Source: Aldersonia sp. NBC_00410
Lineage (GTDB): Bacteria; Actinomycetota; Actinomycetes; Mycobacteriales; Mycobacteriaceae
DNA: 64,000 nucleotides
Assembly (NCBI RefSeq): GCF_026342035.1
Contig: NZ_JAPENM010000001.1
Span: 620,001-684,000, forward strand
Direction of reading: 5' to 3'
Positions 41,819-51,171 of this stretch are shown here, one piece after another. Position numbers and translations under genes: made by a program. How positions within the stretch are numbered: the first letter of the stretch is position 1; every line of letters starts with the position of its first letter. Below the pieces are notes generated by a model. That model did not search any database. It saw only the letters and a program-made list of their open reading frames with translations, and was not told the DNA's origin.

Positions 41819-43375
41819 CTACGAAACCTGCTTCTGCGCACCACTATTGGTAGTCGACGCGACCGCCGCACCCCGCGAGAACTCGAGATCGTCGTCGGCC
41901 ACCGGTGCGTATCGCAGGGCGAGCGAATCGGCAATGAAGTTGCGATACACCTTCCACGGCCGTTTGGTGCCCTGCCGGGGGAAGCGCGCCCGCTGGATAT
42001 AGCCGGAACTGAGCAGCCAACTCGGACGGGTCGTGCCGGCCCACGTGCTCTTCGGCGTGCAACTGGCGTAACCATGCTCGTCGAGATGGTCGAGCAACCG
42101 CGCGACGTAACGGCAGGACAGGTCGGCCTTCAGTGTGTAGGACTGCTGCGGGTAGCCCGTCACGTGGGCGAAGTTCGGGATCCCGCTGAGCAGCACACTC
42201 TTGTAGTACAGGGTGTCCGCGAGATCGGTGGGCGTGCCATCGATCAGCACCTCGACGCCGGGCAGGATCCGCATGTCGAACCCCGTCGCGGTGATCACGA
42301 TGTCGGCCGAAAGATCTTGTCCGGAAACAGTTTCGATGCCGTCCTCGGTGAACGTCGCGATCCGGTCGGTGACGACGGAGGCCCTACCTTCGGCGATGGC
42401 CACGAAGAGGTCGCCGTCGGGAATCGCGCACAGCCGCTGATCCCACGGGTTGTAGCTGGGCGCGAAATGGGTGTCGTAATCGTAGTCCGCACCCAGGTGC
42501 ACCTCCGCCCGCTTGCGGATCATCGACTTCACCATGTTGGGCGCGAGCACGCTGAGGTAAAGGATGAATATCTGGAACAAGATGTTCTTCCAGCGCACGA
42601 TCGGGTGGGCGAGCCGCTCGGGCAATAGCCGAGCCAGCTTGGCGCGGAATGCATCCGGGTCGTCGAAGGACAGGACGTAGCTCGGCGAGCGCTGCAGCAT
42701 CGTGACATGCTCGGCGGTGCGCGCCATCGCGGGAACCAGCGTCATCGCGGTTGCGCCGCTACCGATTACGACGACGCGCTTGCCCTCGTAGTCCAGATCC
42801 TCGGGCCAGTGCTGCGGGTGGACGGTCCGGCCGCGGTACCGCTCCATTCCTGCGAACTCCGGTGTGTAGCAACCATCACCGTCGTAGTAGCCGCCGCAGG
42901 AGAGGATGAACCGGCAGTTGAAGTTCACGGTCCGGGTCGCGCCGGCAGGTTCGGTGAACTCGGCCTCGACGGTCCACCGCGAGCGCTGCGACGACCAGGT
43001 CGCACGTACCACCCGGTGCCCGAAGCGGATCCGGCCATCGATCCCGTACACCTGCGCCGTCTCGCGGGTGTAGTCGCGAATCGCCGGTCCCGGCGCCAGC
43101 GTCTCGGCGCCGTACCACGGCCGGAACGGGAACTCCATCGTCTGGATATCCGAGTCGGAGCGCACGCCCGGGAACCGGAACAGGTCCCAGGTACCGCCGA
43201 TGCCCGCGCGTTTCTCCAGAATCACGTAGGACGTTTCGGTATCGCGCTCCTGCAATCGGTAGCCGGCGCAGATGCCGGAGATCCCGGCACCAATGACAAC
43301 GACATCGAACTGTTCGGCGTCGCCGAGTTCGTTCGCTTCGGCGTCGTCCACTTCGTTGTCTGACGTGGAATTCAT
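41819..43375 (-). CDS. FAD-containing monooxygenase, EthA/Baeyer-Villiger type
   Basis: 518 aa. FAD Rossmann motif VVVIGAGISGICAGYRL at the N-terminus; the BVMO fingerprint appears as YRGRTVHPQHWP (Y for F in FxGxxxHxxxW); the NADP motif is VVVIGSGATAMTLVPAMA. The VVVIGSGATAxTLVPA sequence and length match the mycobacterial EthA/EtaA group, which oxidises ketones and activates thioamide drugs. ATG at 43375 is chosen; the frame continuing to 43711 has no FAD-family similarity. No TetR regulator (EthR) neighbours it. Confidence 0.9.
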   Translation of the reverse strand: MNSTSDNEVDDAEANELGDAEQFDVVVIGAGISGICAGYRLQERDTETSYVILEKRAGIGGTWDLFRFPGVRSDSDIQTMEFPFRPWYGAETLAPGPAIRDYTRETAQVYGIDGRIRFGHRVVRATWSSQRSRWTVEAEFTEPAGATRTVNFNCRFILSCGGYYDGDGCYTPEFAGMERYRGRTVHPQHWPEDLDYEGKRVVVIGSGATAMTLVPAMARTAEHVTMLQRSPSYVLSFDDPDAFRAKLARLLPERLAHPIVRWKNILFQIFILYLSVLAPNMVKSMIRKRAEVHLGADYDYDTHFAPSYNPWDQRLCAIPDGDLFVAIAEGRASVVTDRIATFTEDGIETVSGQDLSADIVITATGFDMRILPGVEVLIDGTPTDLADTLYYKSVLLSGIPNFAHVTGYPQQSYTLKADLSCRYVARLLDHLDEHGYASCTPKSTWAGTTRPSWLLSSGYIQRARFPRQGTKRPWKVYRNFIADSLALRYAPVADDDLEFSRGAAVASTTNSGAQKQVS

Positions 43376-43496
43376 TACGGTGCCTCCCGAGCGGGAGTGT
43401 ATGTCCCGATCTCTCCGCGAGGAACCCGTTTCGACGGGAAATCCCCCGCCGAGATAAGCGCATACTGGTGACGGTGTTGTGAACGAGGAGGTACCC

Positions 43497-43826
43497 ATGT
43501 TCGGACGTCGAGCGCGTCGGTTCGGCCTAGCCGCAGTGGGGCTGACGGTTGCCGCCGCCGTCATGACACCCGCCGGCGCGAGTGCCGACCCAGTCAATGA
43601 CGTCCTGTGCGCGGTCGGATCCTCCGCACCGGAGTTCTGCCTCGCCGCACCGCCGCCGCCCGGACCGACTCCCCCTCGCGCCGTGCCGCCGCCTCTGGTG
43701 ACGCCGTACACCTACCAGAACTGCACACAAGCGCGAATCGCCGGCGTGGCCCCGATCCATCGGTGGGAGCCCGGCTACTCGCGACGTCTCGACCCGGACA
43801 ACGACGGCGTCGCCTGCGAGTACTGA
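43497..43826 (+). CDS. Secreted Excalibur-domain protein
   Basis: 109 aa. Signal peptide (FGRRARRFGLAAVGLTVAAA to GASA), a proline-rich linker (PPPPGPTPPRAVPPP), and a C-terminal Excalibur calcium-binding domain: YQNCTQARIAGVAPI, then LDPDNDGVACEY with the DxDxDGxxCE loop. GAGGAGG precedes ATG 43497. Extracellular, calcium-binding; partner unknown. Confidence 0.88.
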   Translation: MFGRRARRFGLAAVGLTVAAAVMTPAGASADPVNDVLCAVGSSAPEFCLAAPPPPGPTPPRAVPPPLVTPYTYQNCTQARIAGVAPIHRWEPGYSRRLDPDNDGVACEY

Positions 43827-43852
43827 GGCAGTTCGGCCGTGCGGAAACCAGC

Positions 43853-44719
43853 TCAGGCGGCAGCTTCGGCGAGCGCGGCGCAGATCTGGTCGTAGGCGAC
43901 AACGGTCTCCGGCCGCAACCGGGAGTGATCGACCACGCCGCCGAACGCGAGTTCCGCGTCGTAGGGAATCGAGACCACATCTACGACACGACCGGTCAGA
44001 TGCTGCCGCAGCACGTCGATGTCCTCGTGCCGAATGCCGGGCCGCTGGCTTGTAATCACCACAACCGTCGAGCGCAGACGGTCGACACCACCGAAATCGG
44101 CCAAGCAATCGAGGCTGTACCGCATGCGATTGAAGCAGTCCGGGCGACTCGGCACGGTCAGCACGATCGGCGTCGACGGGGGCAGCCAGCACAGCGGACG
44201 CACGTGGGCGGGGCGCCACAATCGGCCCGCGTCGTAGATGGCGGAGAACTTCCGGTACCGCAGGTAGGGGTCGAGCGGACGGAGGTCGCAATCCGGTTCG
44301 CGGTCACCGGCCTGGTGCAGGATCGTCGCACCGACGCTCGTCGCCGAACTGCACGCCGCGAATGCCTCGTCGTTCAATGCTCCGCGCGCATCAGCGGAGG
44401 CGAGCAGCTCCTCCACGGCGTGCTCGCTCGGTGCACCTGCAGCGCCGCGGTCGACGAGATCGCCGCCGCCGACGGTCGCGTCGATGGCCACCGCCCGATC
44501 CCCCGCGATGGCACTCGCGTTCGCGATGCCGAGTGCGGTGGTCGTCGACCCGGCTCCACCGCAGGCACCGACGACGAGAACCGCGGCCGGGAAGACGAGA
44601 TCCGCGCCCTCGGTGGTCGGCTCCTCGTCGGGCTGGGCCGGCTCGGTGTCTTGCGGCTGCGCAACCGTCACCGGCTGATCCCACTTCAACAACTGCTGCC
44701 AGTCGGGTTCGTTGCTCAT
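43853..44719 (-). CDS. MinD/ParA-like protein lacking Walker lysines
   Basis: 288 aa. VLVVGACGGAGSTTTALGIA sits where the deviant Walker A (KGGxGKT) should be, but neither lysine is present (C and S instead). AIDATVGGGDLVDRG corresponds to the switch I region and VVVITSQRPG to the later strand. It resembles the MinD-like proteins of T7SS clusters (EspI-like), and probably binds nucleotide weakly or not at all. It overlaps the membrane-anchored protein gene upstream (ATGA) and is last in a five-gene array. Confidence 0.78.
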   Translation of the reverse strand: MSNEPDWQQLLKWDQPVTVAQPQDTEPAQPDEEPTTEGADLVFPAAVLVVGACGGAGSTTTALGIANASAIAGDRAVAIDATVGGGDLVDRGAAGAPSEHAVEELLASADARGALNDEAFAACSSATSVGATILHQAGDREPDCDLRPLDPYLRYRKFSAIYDAGRLWRPAHVRPLCWLPPSTPIVLTVPSRPDCFNRMRYSLDCLADFGGVDRLRSTVVVITSQRPGIRHEDIDVLRQHLTGRVVDVVSIPYDAELAFGGVVDHSRLRPETVVAYDQICAALAEAAA

Positions 44720-45720
44720 TCCACTGCTCCGATCGAGGTGATCACGTATTTCCCGTCGCGGTTCGCGGTGGAGACGGTCTGCTTGTAGACGACGGCGGCA
44801 CCATCGGGACGTTGCTCGGTCAAGCGCACCGCAACGTTTCCGTTCTCGCCTGCGTAGGTGATGAGCACGCAGTGCTTGGTGCCGACCGGGATTTCGGAAT
44901 CGATCGCGTACTGAAGGTTTTCCGCGGTCACGGAAGCGGGATCTGCCGGCGCCAGGAACTCGCGGGCCTTCACGCCATCGCGCAGCACATAGTAGGCGTG
45001 GTCGAACGCGAGGACGACCGATGCGGGGTCGTTCTGACTGCCCGGACCGGCGCCGGACACCATCTCTCCGCTCGTCGTCGGCGGGCACCAACCGGATGCA
45101 CCGGCCTCCCCCGATACGGCTGCGGCCGAGCCATCGGTGTCCGCTTCGCTCGAGAAGGCACCCGAGACGGCGAGCACGCCGCCGATCAGGACCGCCGCCA
45201 ATGCTGCGCCGATCAACAACGCGCGGCGTTTGCTGCCCGAGGGCGGCGGACCGCTGCCGCCAGGCAGAGCCAGGGCGTAGTCGGGCCGGCGGAGCGGGAG
45301 CGGTTCGATCTCGCCGTCGATGTAGTCGACCTGCGCGTGGTCGGCAAAATAGGCGCCGGTCAGTTGTCGCGGTCCGGTCGTGTCGCTCGATCCGGCGGAC
45401 AGCCAGTCGGTGTGCCTACGGTCCAGGCCTAGAGAGGGGATCTGGCGGCGCGCCGGGAGGTTGCCCCGCACCGCCTCCCGGGCGGCGCGGCGTAGCGCGG
45501 CTTCGACGACTGCTGCGTCCTGGCCCGCGAGCGATGCGGTTTCGGTCGTGGCCGAGGACGACTGCGGTTCGTCGGGCGTCGATGGTTGCGCGGCCGATTC
45601 GGGTTCCGTGCTGTCACCGTCGTCGGGATCCGATTCCGGGGGTACCGGGGTCTCGGCAGCGGTCGGCCCGAACGCGGGGTTCCCCGGATTCGCATTCCAC
45701 ACGTTGGGACCATCTTTCAC
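44716..45720 (-). CDS. Single-pass membrane protein with extracytoplasmic domain (copy 2)
   Basis: 334 aa. A long polar Pro/Asp-rich N-terminal region lies in the cytoplasm. One helix (ALLIGAALAAVLIGGVLAVSG, ~185) is followed by an outside domain of ~120 residues: WCPPTTSGE, GAGPGSQNDPASVVLAFDHA, YYVLRDGVKAREFL and TANRDGKYVITSIG. The same domain appears in the paralogue at 46509-47591. The two Cys residues (WCP and KHC) may form a disulphide. Overlaps the MinD-like gene as ATGA. Confidence 0.75.
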   Translation of the reverse strand: MKDGPNVWNANPGNPAFGPTAAETPVPPESDPDDGDSTEPESAAQPSTPDEPQSSSATTETASLAGQDAAVVEAALRRAAREAVRGNLPARRQIPSLGLDRRHTDWLSAGSSDTTGPRQLTGAYFADHAQVDYIDGEIEPLPLRRPDYALALPGGSGPPPSGSKRRALLIGAALAAVLIGGVLAVSGAFSSEADTDGSAAAVSGEAGASGWCPPTTSGEMVSGAGPGSQNDPASVVLAFDHAYYVLRDGVKAREFLAPADPASVTAENLQYAIDSEIPVGTKHCVLITYAGENGNVAVRLTEQRPDGAAVVYKQTVSTANRDGKYVITSIGAVE

Positions 45721-45741
45721 TGTGTCACTTCGCGACCGCGG

Positions 45742-46374
45742 CTAGCCGCGGCTTTCGATGTTGGGTGGGAGGGGCGCCGCCACGAGCCGGCCGAGGTCAT
45801 TGGCGGCGGGAGCGAAGACACCGTTGTCCAACGCGACGCCGACCCCCGCGCCGATCCCGGCACCGATGCCAGCGCCGATCCCGGCGCCGCCGATGACGAA
45901 GACCGGCGCCGCGACGACACAGGTCACGAGCGAGGCGACGAACCCGCCGACCGCTCCGACGCCTGCGCCTACGCCTGCCCCCACCGCCGTGCTGGTGGCC
46001 ACCGTCGGTGACACGCCGAACGGCAGGTCGCTTCGCGGTGGAACGGGCGGCGCCGGCGATGCGACGGGCGGCGTGACCGGTGGTGCGGGTTCCGCGTGGG
46101 GTCCGGGCTGGGTGTACGTCCGGTTCGGCACGGGGGGCGACGTTGTCGTCGTGGGTGGGGCAGTCGTCTGCGGTGCCGGAGCGCCGAAGGGGATCGGTGC
46201 CGGTGTCGACTGCATCGGCACGGTGCCGGGCTGTGCGGGTGCCGCGCTCGCTGCAATGGGTGCAACCATGGCCACGGCAATGGGGAGCGCACCGACGACG
46301 ACCGCGCGGCCGGCGGGCGCCTTGATCGCGTCGAGACGAGTCGGTGCCCGATGCCGTCCGCGAGTCCTGTTCAC
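45742..46374 (-). CDS. Secreted glycine-zipper protein (copy 2)
   Basis: 210 aa from GTG at 46374, with AGAGGA upstream. The N-terminus carries TRGRHRAPTRLDAI and a hydrophobic AVVVGALPIAVAMVAPIAAS signal peptide ending AAPA. A Pro/Thr-rich linker (TTAPPTTTTSPPVP) leads to a C-terminal glycine zipper (GAGVGAGVGAVGGFVAS; GIGAGIGAGIGAGVGVAL). It is 21 nt upstream of the membrane-protein copy 2, with which it forms a pair. Confidence 0.72.
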   Translation of the reverse strand: MNRTRGRHRAPTRLDAIKAPAGRAVVVGALPIAVAMVAPIAASAAPAQPGTVPMQSTPAPIPFGAPAPQTTAPPTTTTSPPVPNRTYTQPGPHAEPAPPVTPPVASPAPPVPPRSDLPFGVSPTVATSTAVGAGVGAGVGAVGGFVASLVTCVVAAPVFVIGGAGIGAGIGAGIGAGVGVALDNGVFAPAANDLGRLVAAPLPPNIESRG

Positions 46375-46508
46375 TGCTCGGTGTCCTCTTTCGTTCGGCC
46401 CGCGCCATCGCCGGCCTCGTCGTTTCTGCGTCACGGTCATCGTCTGTTGCCTCGGCCGATCCTAGCCGCTACCTGCCAGCTACCCCCACTCCAAACGTGC
46501 GGCGGCAC

Positions 46509-47591
46509 CTACGCGGCCTCGATCGCGGTAATCACGTACTTCCCATTGCGATTCGCCGTTGTGACGGACTGGTTGTAGGCGACCGATGTGCCGTCCGTGC
46601 GCCGTTCGCTGAGTTGCACCGAGAACCGTTCCGGCATAACCGGATCGGGCCGGATCGACAGACAGTGTTCGGTGCCCCGCGGTATGGCGGTGTCGATCGC
46701 GTTCTGCAAACTCTCCGCGGTGACGACAGCCGGGTCCGACGGTTCCATCAAACTGCGCGCCTTGGACCCGTCGCGTTGCACGTAGTACGCGTAGTCGAAG
46801 GCAAGAATCACTGCGGGCCCGTCGTTTTGGCTGCCCGGTCCGGCACCCATCGTCAGCTGATCCGTTTCCACCGTCGGACACCACGCGGATGAGGCGTTGG
46901 ACTCGTCGGCGGCTGCCGTGGCGGTTGCGCCTCCGCCGTTGGAAGCGGAATCGCCACCCGTCAATGCACCCGACGCTGCCAGCGCAATGCCGCCGGCCAG
47001 GATCGCGACCGCTGCGGCAATACCTCCGTATACCAGATCTTTGCCCCGTTTCTTCTGCGGCGCAGCGGGTTTCGAGGGCCCGAGGAAGTCGTCCACGTAA
47101 TCGAGCGGGGCCGGCCCGAGGTCGGCGGGTGGCGGTTCGTCGCCGTAGGTCATTGGTACAGGCTCGGGCTCACGCGGCTCGACTGGTTTGCGATCCTGCG
47201 TGGGCGGTGGGCCGTACGGATCGGCTGGCCTCGGCGTGGGAGGAAGATCCTGCGGATCCTCCTGCAGCCAACGCGGCTGCTGCTCCTCGTACGGCGGCTC
47301 GGGTTCCCTTGATACAGAAGAAGTCTGGGGTGGCTCGGGAGTGTATGGCCGGGTCGGCGGCACGGGACTTGCGGGGCGGGACGGACGAGTCGGGCCCTTC
47401 GCTCGAACGGCGTCTCGGGCGGCGAGGCGACGCTCCGCCTCAACCGTTTCGTCGGCAGGCGTGGGGTTTACCTGTGCTGCAGGGTTCTGCGCACGCATCC
47501 CCTGGTCGGGTTCGGCTGGGAGCGGCGCAAACGGCGGATACCACTCATCCAGCCGGGACCGCGCCCCCGCTGCCTTCTTGGCGTTCCACAC
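46509..47591 (-). CDS. Single-pass membrane protein with extracytoplasmic domain (copy 1)
   Basis: 360 aa from GTG. A cytoplasmic, proline-rich, charged half (RPYTPEPPQTSSVSREPEPP) is followed by one transmembrane helix (YGGIAAAVAILAGGIALAAS) and the same outside domain as the paralogue: WCPTVETDQ, GAGPGSQNDGPAVILAFDYA, YYVQRDGSKARSLM, TANRNGKYVITAIE. Paired with the glycine-zipper protein at 47689-49047. Confidence 0.75.
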   Translation of the reverse strand: MWNAKKAAGARSRLDEWYPPFAPLPAEPDQGMRAQNPAAQVNPTPADETVEAERRLAARDAVRAKGPTRPSRPASPVPPTRPYTPEPPQTSSVSREPEPPYEEQQPRWLQEDPQDLPPTPRPADPYGPPPTQDRKPVEPREPEPVPMTYGDEPPPADLGPAPLDYVDDFLGPSKPAAPQKKRGKDLVYGGIAAAVAILAGGIALAASGALTGGDSASNGGGATATAAADESNASSAWCPTVETDQLTMGAGPGSQNDGPAVILAFDYAYYVQRDGSKARSLMEPSDPAVVTAESLQNAIDTAIPRGTEHCLSIRPDPVMPERFSVQLSERRTDGTSVAYNQSVTTANRNGKYVITAIEAA

Positions 47592-47688
47592 GACTCGTCA
47601 GTCTTTCATTTCATGCTCATCGCGGTGTGGGGCCGCCGATGGTCGGCGACCCCACACCGCGACAATGCGGGACTATCCAATCGATCGA

Positions 47689-49047
47689 TCAGCCGGCGTA
47701 GTACACCCCGTGGGCGGCCCCGCCAATCTGCGCGACCTCGGTCGGCATACCGGCGCCGGCCTCCTGTGCGGCAGAAACGATCTCGTTACCACCCGGCTGC
47801 CCGAGCTGCCAGGCGACGAACGCGTCGTTGGCCTGCTGGCCCGCGGTCACGACCGCGTCCGCGACCGGGCCGGACTGCTTGGCGATCGCGGTCGCCTGCG
47901 CGGCAACACCCGGGAGGGCATTGAGTGCCTCGGTGCCACCCGGCTGGGCCTGCACGAAGTCGACCGTGGAGTTCGTGGTGTTGACCACGGCCTGGGCGAT
48001 GTCGTGCGGGGTGGGGAGGATCTGCGGGGCGACGGACTCCTGGTTGGGGTCGCCGTTGCTGAGCGCGGTTCCAATGCCGACGCCGATCACGGCACCGGTG
48101 ACTGCCCCGATGGCGATGCCCGCGGCTTCGCCAGCAGCGAAACCGGCGACCGCGCCGATGCCGGCGCCAGCCGCTGAACTGGCGGCGCTTACCGCGGCCA
48201 CAGCAGGCGCCGCACCTCCGGTCGCGACAAGGCCGATGCAAGCGATAGCGTTGACCGGCGTGATGGCGCAGGGAACTGCCCCGCCGATTAGTGCGCCAAT
48301 CACCGCTCCTCCGGCGCCAGTAGCGATCGACACAGGGAATGCAACGACCGCTCCAACACCTGCACCGACCACTGCGCCTGTCACCCCGGCCGCAGTGGCC
48401 GTGGCGGCGAGACGGTCGGATCGCTGCGGCGACACACCCGCACGGTTCCACGAGCGCGCGATCTCCGACTCGCCGTACGCCGCCCAGCGGTTCGCGCTGC
48501 GCGCGGCCTCCGGTGGCACCCAGTCCGGCTTGTCGGTGACAAAGTCACCGAAGCGAACCTTGTTCTCCGGCGGAGCAATCGGAGCAAGGTTCACTTCTGG
48601 CTGCGGAGCGGGAGCGGCGTCGTCGCCTGCTTCCTGCGGCGCGTCCTGCGCGGGCTCCGAGTAGTAGGCGTTGTCGTTGTAGCTGTAGTCGTCCGAGTCG
48701 TAGGTCGGTATCTCGCGCGACGGCAGCACCGGCGGGTCGGGGATCAGACCCGGACCCTCCAGATCGGGACGCGGCGCCGCCTGCGGCTTCGGCGTAGTGG
48801 TGGCGCCCGGCTGCGACGGTGTGGTCGACGTACCCGGCTGGGCCGGCGTGGTGGTGCCCGGCTGCTGCGGCGACTGCGTGGTGGTGCCCGGCTGCGCGGG
48901 ATCGGCGATCGCGACACCCGATGCGGCGACCGCAATGGCAAGCGGAATGGTGCCGACCACGACGGCGCGGCGCGCAGGCGTCCGGACCGCGTCGATCACG
49001 GCCTCGGCGCGGGATTGCGCCCGATGGCGGCCTTTCGAGCTGTTCAA
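47689..49047 (-). CDS. Secreted glycine-zipper protein (copy 1, long)
   Basis: 452 aa from a TTG start at 49047 (AGAGAGGACAA upstream), chosen because the following NSSKGRHRAQSRAEA matches the start of the paralogues. Signal peptide (RAVVVGTIPLAIAVAASGVA) ends IADPA. Then a QPGTTT-type repeat linker, an acidic middle region with DSDDYSYNDNAYY, and a large Gly/Ala zipper (AAATGVTGAVVGAGVGAVVA-type helices), finishing with a helical domain. It may insert into the cell envelope. The longer frame to 49212 lacks a ribosome site. Confidence 0.7.
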   Translation of the reverse strand: MNSSKGRHRAQSRAEAVIDAVRTPARRAVVVGTIPLAIAVAASGVAIADPAQPGTTTQSPQQPGTTTPAQPGTSTTPSQPGATTTPKPQAAPRPDLEGPGLIPDPPVLPSREIPTYDSDDYSYNDNAYYSEPAQDAPQEAGDDAAPAPQPEVNLAPIAPPENKVRFGDFVTDKPDWVPPEAARSANRWAAYGESEIARSWNRAGVSPQRSDRLAATATAAGVTGAVVGAGVGAVVAFPVSIATGAGGAVIGALIGGAVPCAITPVNAIACIGLVATGGAAPAVAAVSAASSAAGAGIGAVAGFAAGEAAGIAIGAVTGAVIGVGIGTALSNGDPNQESVAPQILPTPHDIAQAVVNTTNSTVDFVQAQPGGTEALNALPGVAAQATAIAKQSGPVADAVVTAGQQANDAFVAWQLGQPGGNEIVSAAQEAGAGMPTEVAQIGGAAHGVYYAG

Positions 49048-49469
49048 GTCTGTTGTCCTCTCTGTTCGACCGCCAGGCGGCCGGGAATGCATGTTCCGCG
49101 CGACCGGCGCGGAAACGGTCGGAGGGCAGAGTTGATGGCGCGAACACGTTCGCAGATGGCGGATTAGCGGCCGCCACCGCATTTCTGCTGGCCCCCCGGA
49201 GTGCCCAAGCACCTCGGCAGCATTGATGTATTCAGCTATAGGCCCCGTACCCCCGTTTTCCCCTTGTGACCTATCGCACGCGATGGTAACTGCAAATATT
49301 TGGCAAACTCAATTTCGACTCGAGCGATCTTGCTCACGTTCCGCACCGGCTTGCCTACTGACTTGGACGCGCGACATCGCGTTGAGGTTCCAACGTCTGT
49401 GGAATCACGTTCCTCGAGCAAATCCGCGACCAGCCCTCCCCCCGCGATTACGTCCGCGAAAACCGCAGG
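49048..49469. other. Intergenic, no gene seen
   Basis: About 420 bp between the glycine-zipper gene and the next secreted protein; frames on the plus strand are antisense shadows. By position it holds the promoter of the five-gene array reading left. Confidence 0.5.
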
Positions 49470-49949
49470 TCAGGGGGCAATGAAGTACACAGTCGAGGGT
49501 GCGGACAAGCTGTTCAAGGCAATAGTCGACAACCCGGCAAGACCGGAGCCAACCTCGATATCTTCCCGAACAAGCGCTCCCGGCGCCTCACCGGCGACGA
49601 GCTTCACGAACCGAGTGTGACTATAGGGGGCCGTCCCGCTCAGCGAAGAAACCTGAAAAGTTATGGGGCAGGATGGATTACGAGCCCATTCTTCGCCAGC
49701 GCCACGCATCCCGCGGGAAGTGAAAGTGACCGTTGCGTGCCCCGGGACCGCGGGATCAGTCTCGACTCCGAGGTCGACGATCCCTGTGCAGAACGCATTC
49801 TCGCCGATCGCAGGAATCGCAGACCCGTACATCCACCACCCCTGCACCGGGGCGGGCGCGGCCGCAGCGGGTACGGCCGCGACCGTCATCGCTGCGGCCC
49901 CCACCGCGCCGACACCCAACGCGCGCACGACAAACTGACGAAGCTTCAT
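49470..49949 (-). CDS. Small secreted protein
   Basis: 159 aa from ATG 49949 with GGAGGGG upstream. Signal peptide MKLRQFVVRALGVGAVGAAA to AAAAPAP. The mature part is beta-rich (GHATVTFTSRGMRG, NPSCPITFQVSSLSG) with two Cys (CTGI and SCPI), which probably form a disulphide. An Ig-like extracellular fold is possible. No function known. Confidence 0.75.
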   Translation of the reverse strand: MKLRQFVVRALGVGAVGAAAMTVAAVPAAAAPAPVQGWWMYGSAIPAIGENAFCTGIVDLGVETDPAVPGHATVTFTSRGMRGAGEEWARNPSCPITFQVSSLSGTAPYSHTRFVKLVAGEAPGALVREDIEVGSGLAGLSTIALNSLSAPSTVYFIAP

Positions 49950-50119
49950 TCGATTCCCCTCCGTAGACATCCCCCGAACCGAACGCCACTCCCCGGGCGC
50001 CGGCGGCACAAGAATCTCACAATCCGTGACGGCCCGACAACGCGGTAGTGCGCACTGTTCGACGCTCGTCGCCGGGGCCTTGCCACACGGTTCGGGGATC
50101 GCCTCCGAATATCGACCGG

Positions 50120-50626
50120 TCAGCGGCGCAGGTACGCACCCTTGATAAACGCCGCCTGCCCGACATGTTCGAGATCGTCGTCGAGCACGCTGATCAAACG
50201 CACACCGAGCGACACCGGCGGATCCCAGCGCTCGTCCACGATCCGGTCGAGATCGGCCTCGCTCAGCCCGGCGATATAGCGCAGCGTCTGTTCGTGCACC
50301 GCGTCGTAGTACCCGGCGAGCAGATCGCCGGACACGTCCACCTGTGCCACCTCGTCGGGCGACTGTCCGTAACCGGTCGCGCCGACCGAGAACGGCAGGC
50401 CGAACCGCTCCTGCCAGCCCTGCGCGGTCCACGTCTGCTCGGTGCCCGCGACATCGGCGACGTGATCGTCTTGAACCCGAGTCAGATGCCAGATCAGCCA
50501 GGCAATCGTGTTCGCGCCATCGTCGACCCGGTAGGTCAATCCTTCCGCGGGAAGGTCATCGAGCACACCGTGCACGCTCGCCCGGATGCGGTCGTATGCG
50601 TCGGTCAGTACAGCGGGCAGATCCAC
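50120..50626 (-). CDS. DinB/DUF664-family protein
   Basis: 168 aa. Four-helix-bundle pattern with NTIAWLIWHLTRVQDDHVAD (the HxxxxxDxH-like metal motif) and DDDLEHVGQAAFIKG containing the later histidine. GTG at 50626 with GAGGGGAG upstream. DinB-like proteins in actinobacteria include mycothiol-dependent enzymes; the substrate here is unknown. Confidence 0.82.
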   Translation of the reverse strand: MDLPAVLTDAYDRIRASVHGVLDDLPAEGLTYRVDDGANTIAWLIWHLTRVQDDHVADVAGTEQTWTAQGWQERFGLPFSVGATGYGQSPDEVAQVDVSGDLLAGYYDAVHEQTLRYIAGLSEADLDRIVDERWDPPVSLGVRLISVLDDDLEHVGQAAFIKGAYLRR

Positions 50627-51171
50627 GGTGCGCTCCCCTCGTCGGAACTCGCCCGAGGCTACCCGGATCTGCACCGGCTCAAAGCGGAAGCGGCAAGGGT
50701 GTGCATCCGGTGCACACCCTTCCGTCGGGGGACTGAGATTTGAGTAACACCGTGTAACGAAATGTGGGATTTCCAGATTGAACCACTGTCGGTCGATGCT
50801 CCGCGGTGTGTCGACCTCGACGGATACACGGCCTGCCCTATCACCCCTGAGAGGGCAGGCCGCTACGGCCTGCCCTCATCCCCTGACAGAGAGGGCAGGC
50901 CGTTCCGTGTCGGCGGCACTCGAAGTCCGCCGACCTACACATGCTACCGATCGGCGTCCAATCCGCTGCACGGCAGCGGCGGCAGTGATGACCAATCCCT
51001 GGACGGGCCGGTCCCGCCGCGAACGCCCAACGCCGCGGACAGGTTTCACGAGCGCTATAGGCAGAGCTGGGGGCCCGGCGTCTCTCACGCACTGTGGGCA
51101 AGCGAGCGGCAGTAGCTCACACCGAGGGTGCGAAACGCCCGCCACCCGCGCGAACACGTGACGGGCGTGAG
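50627..51171. other. Intergenic region with repeated hairpins
   Basis: 545 bp without a supported gene, between the DinB-like gene and tRNA-Ser. Its main feature is the inverted-repeat cluster at 50827-50902. Confidence 0.55.
50827..50902. repeat. Cluster of GGCAGGCCG inverted/direct repeats
   Basis: GAGGGCAGGCCG (50851-50862) and CGGCCTGCCCTC (50866-50877) form a perfect 12-bp stem with a 3-nt loop. A half copy, GGCCTGCCC, precedes it and GAGGGCAGGCCG recurs at 50891-50902. There is no T-tract. It could be a bidirectional terminator, a small RNA or a protein-binding site. Confidence 0.65.

Noticed and set aside
50827-50902. CRISPR array
   Set aside because: The repeats are 12-mers in both orientations without regular 30-40 nt spacers, and no cas genes are present.
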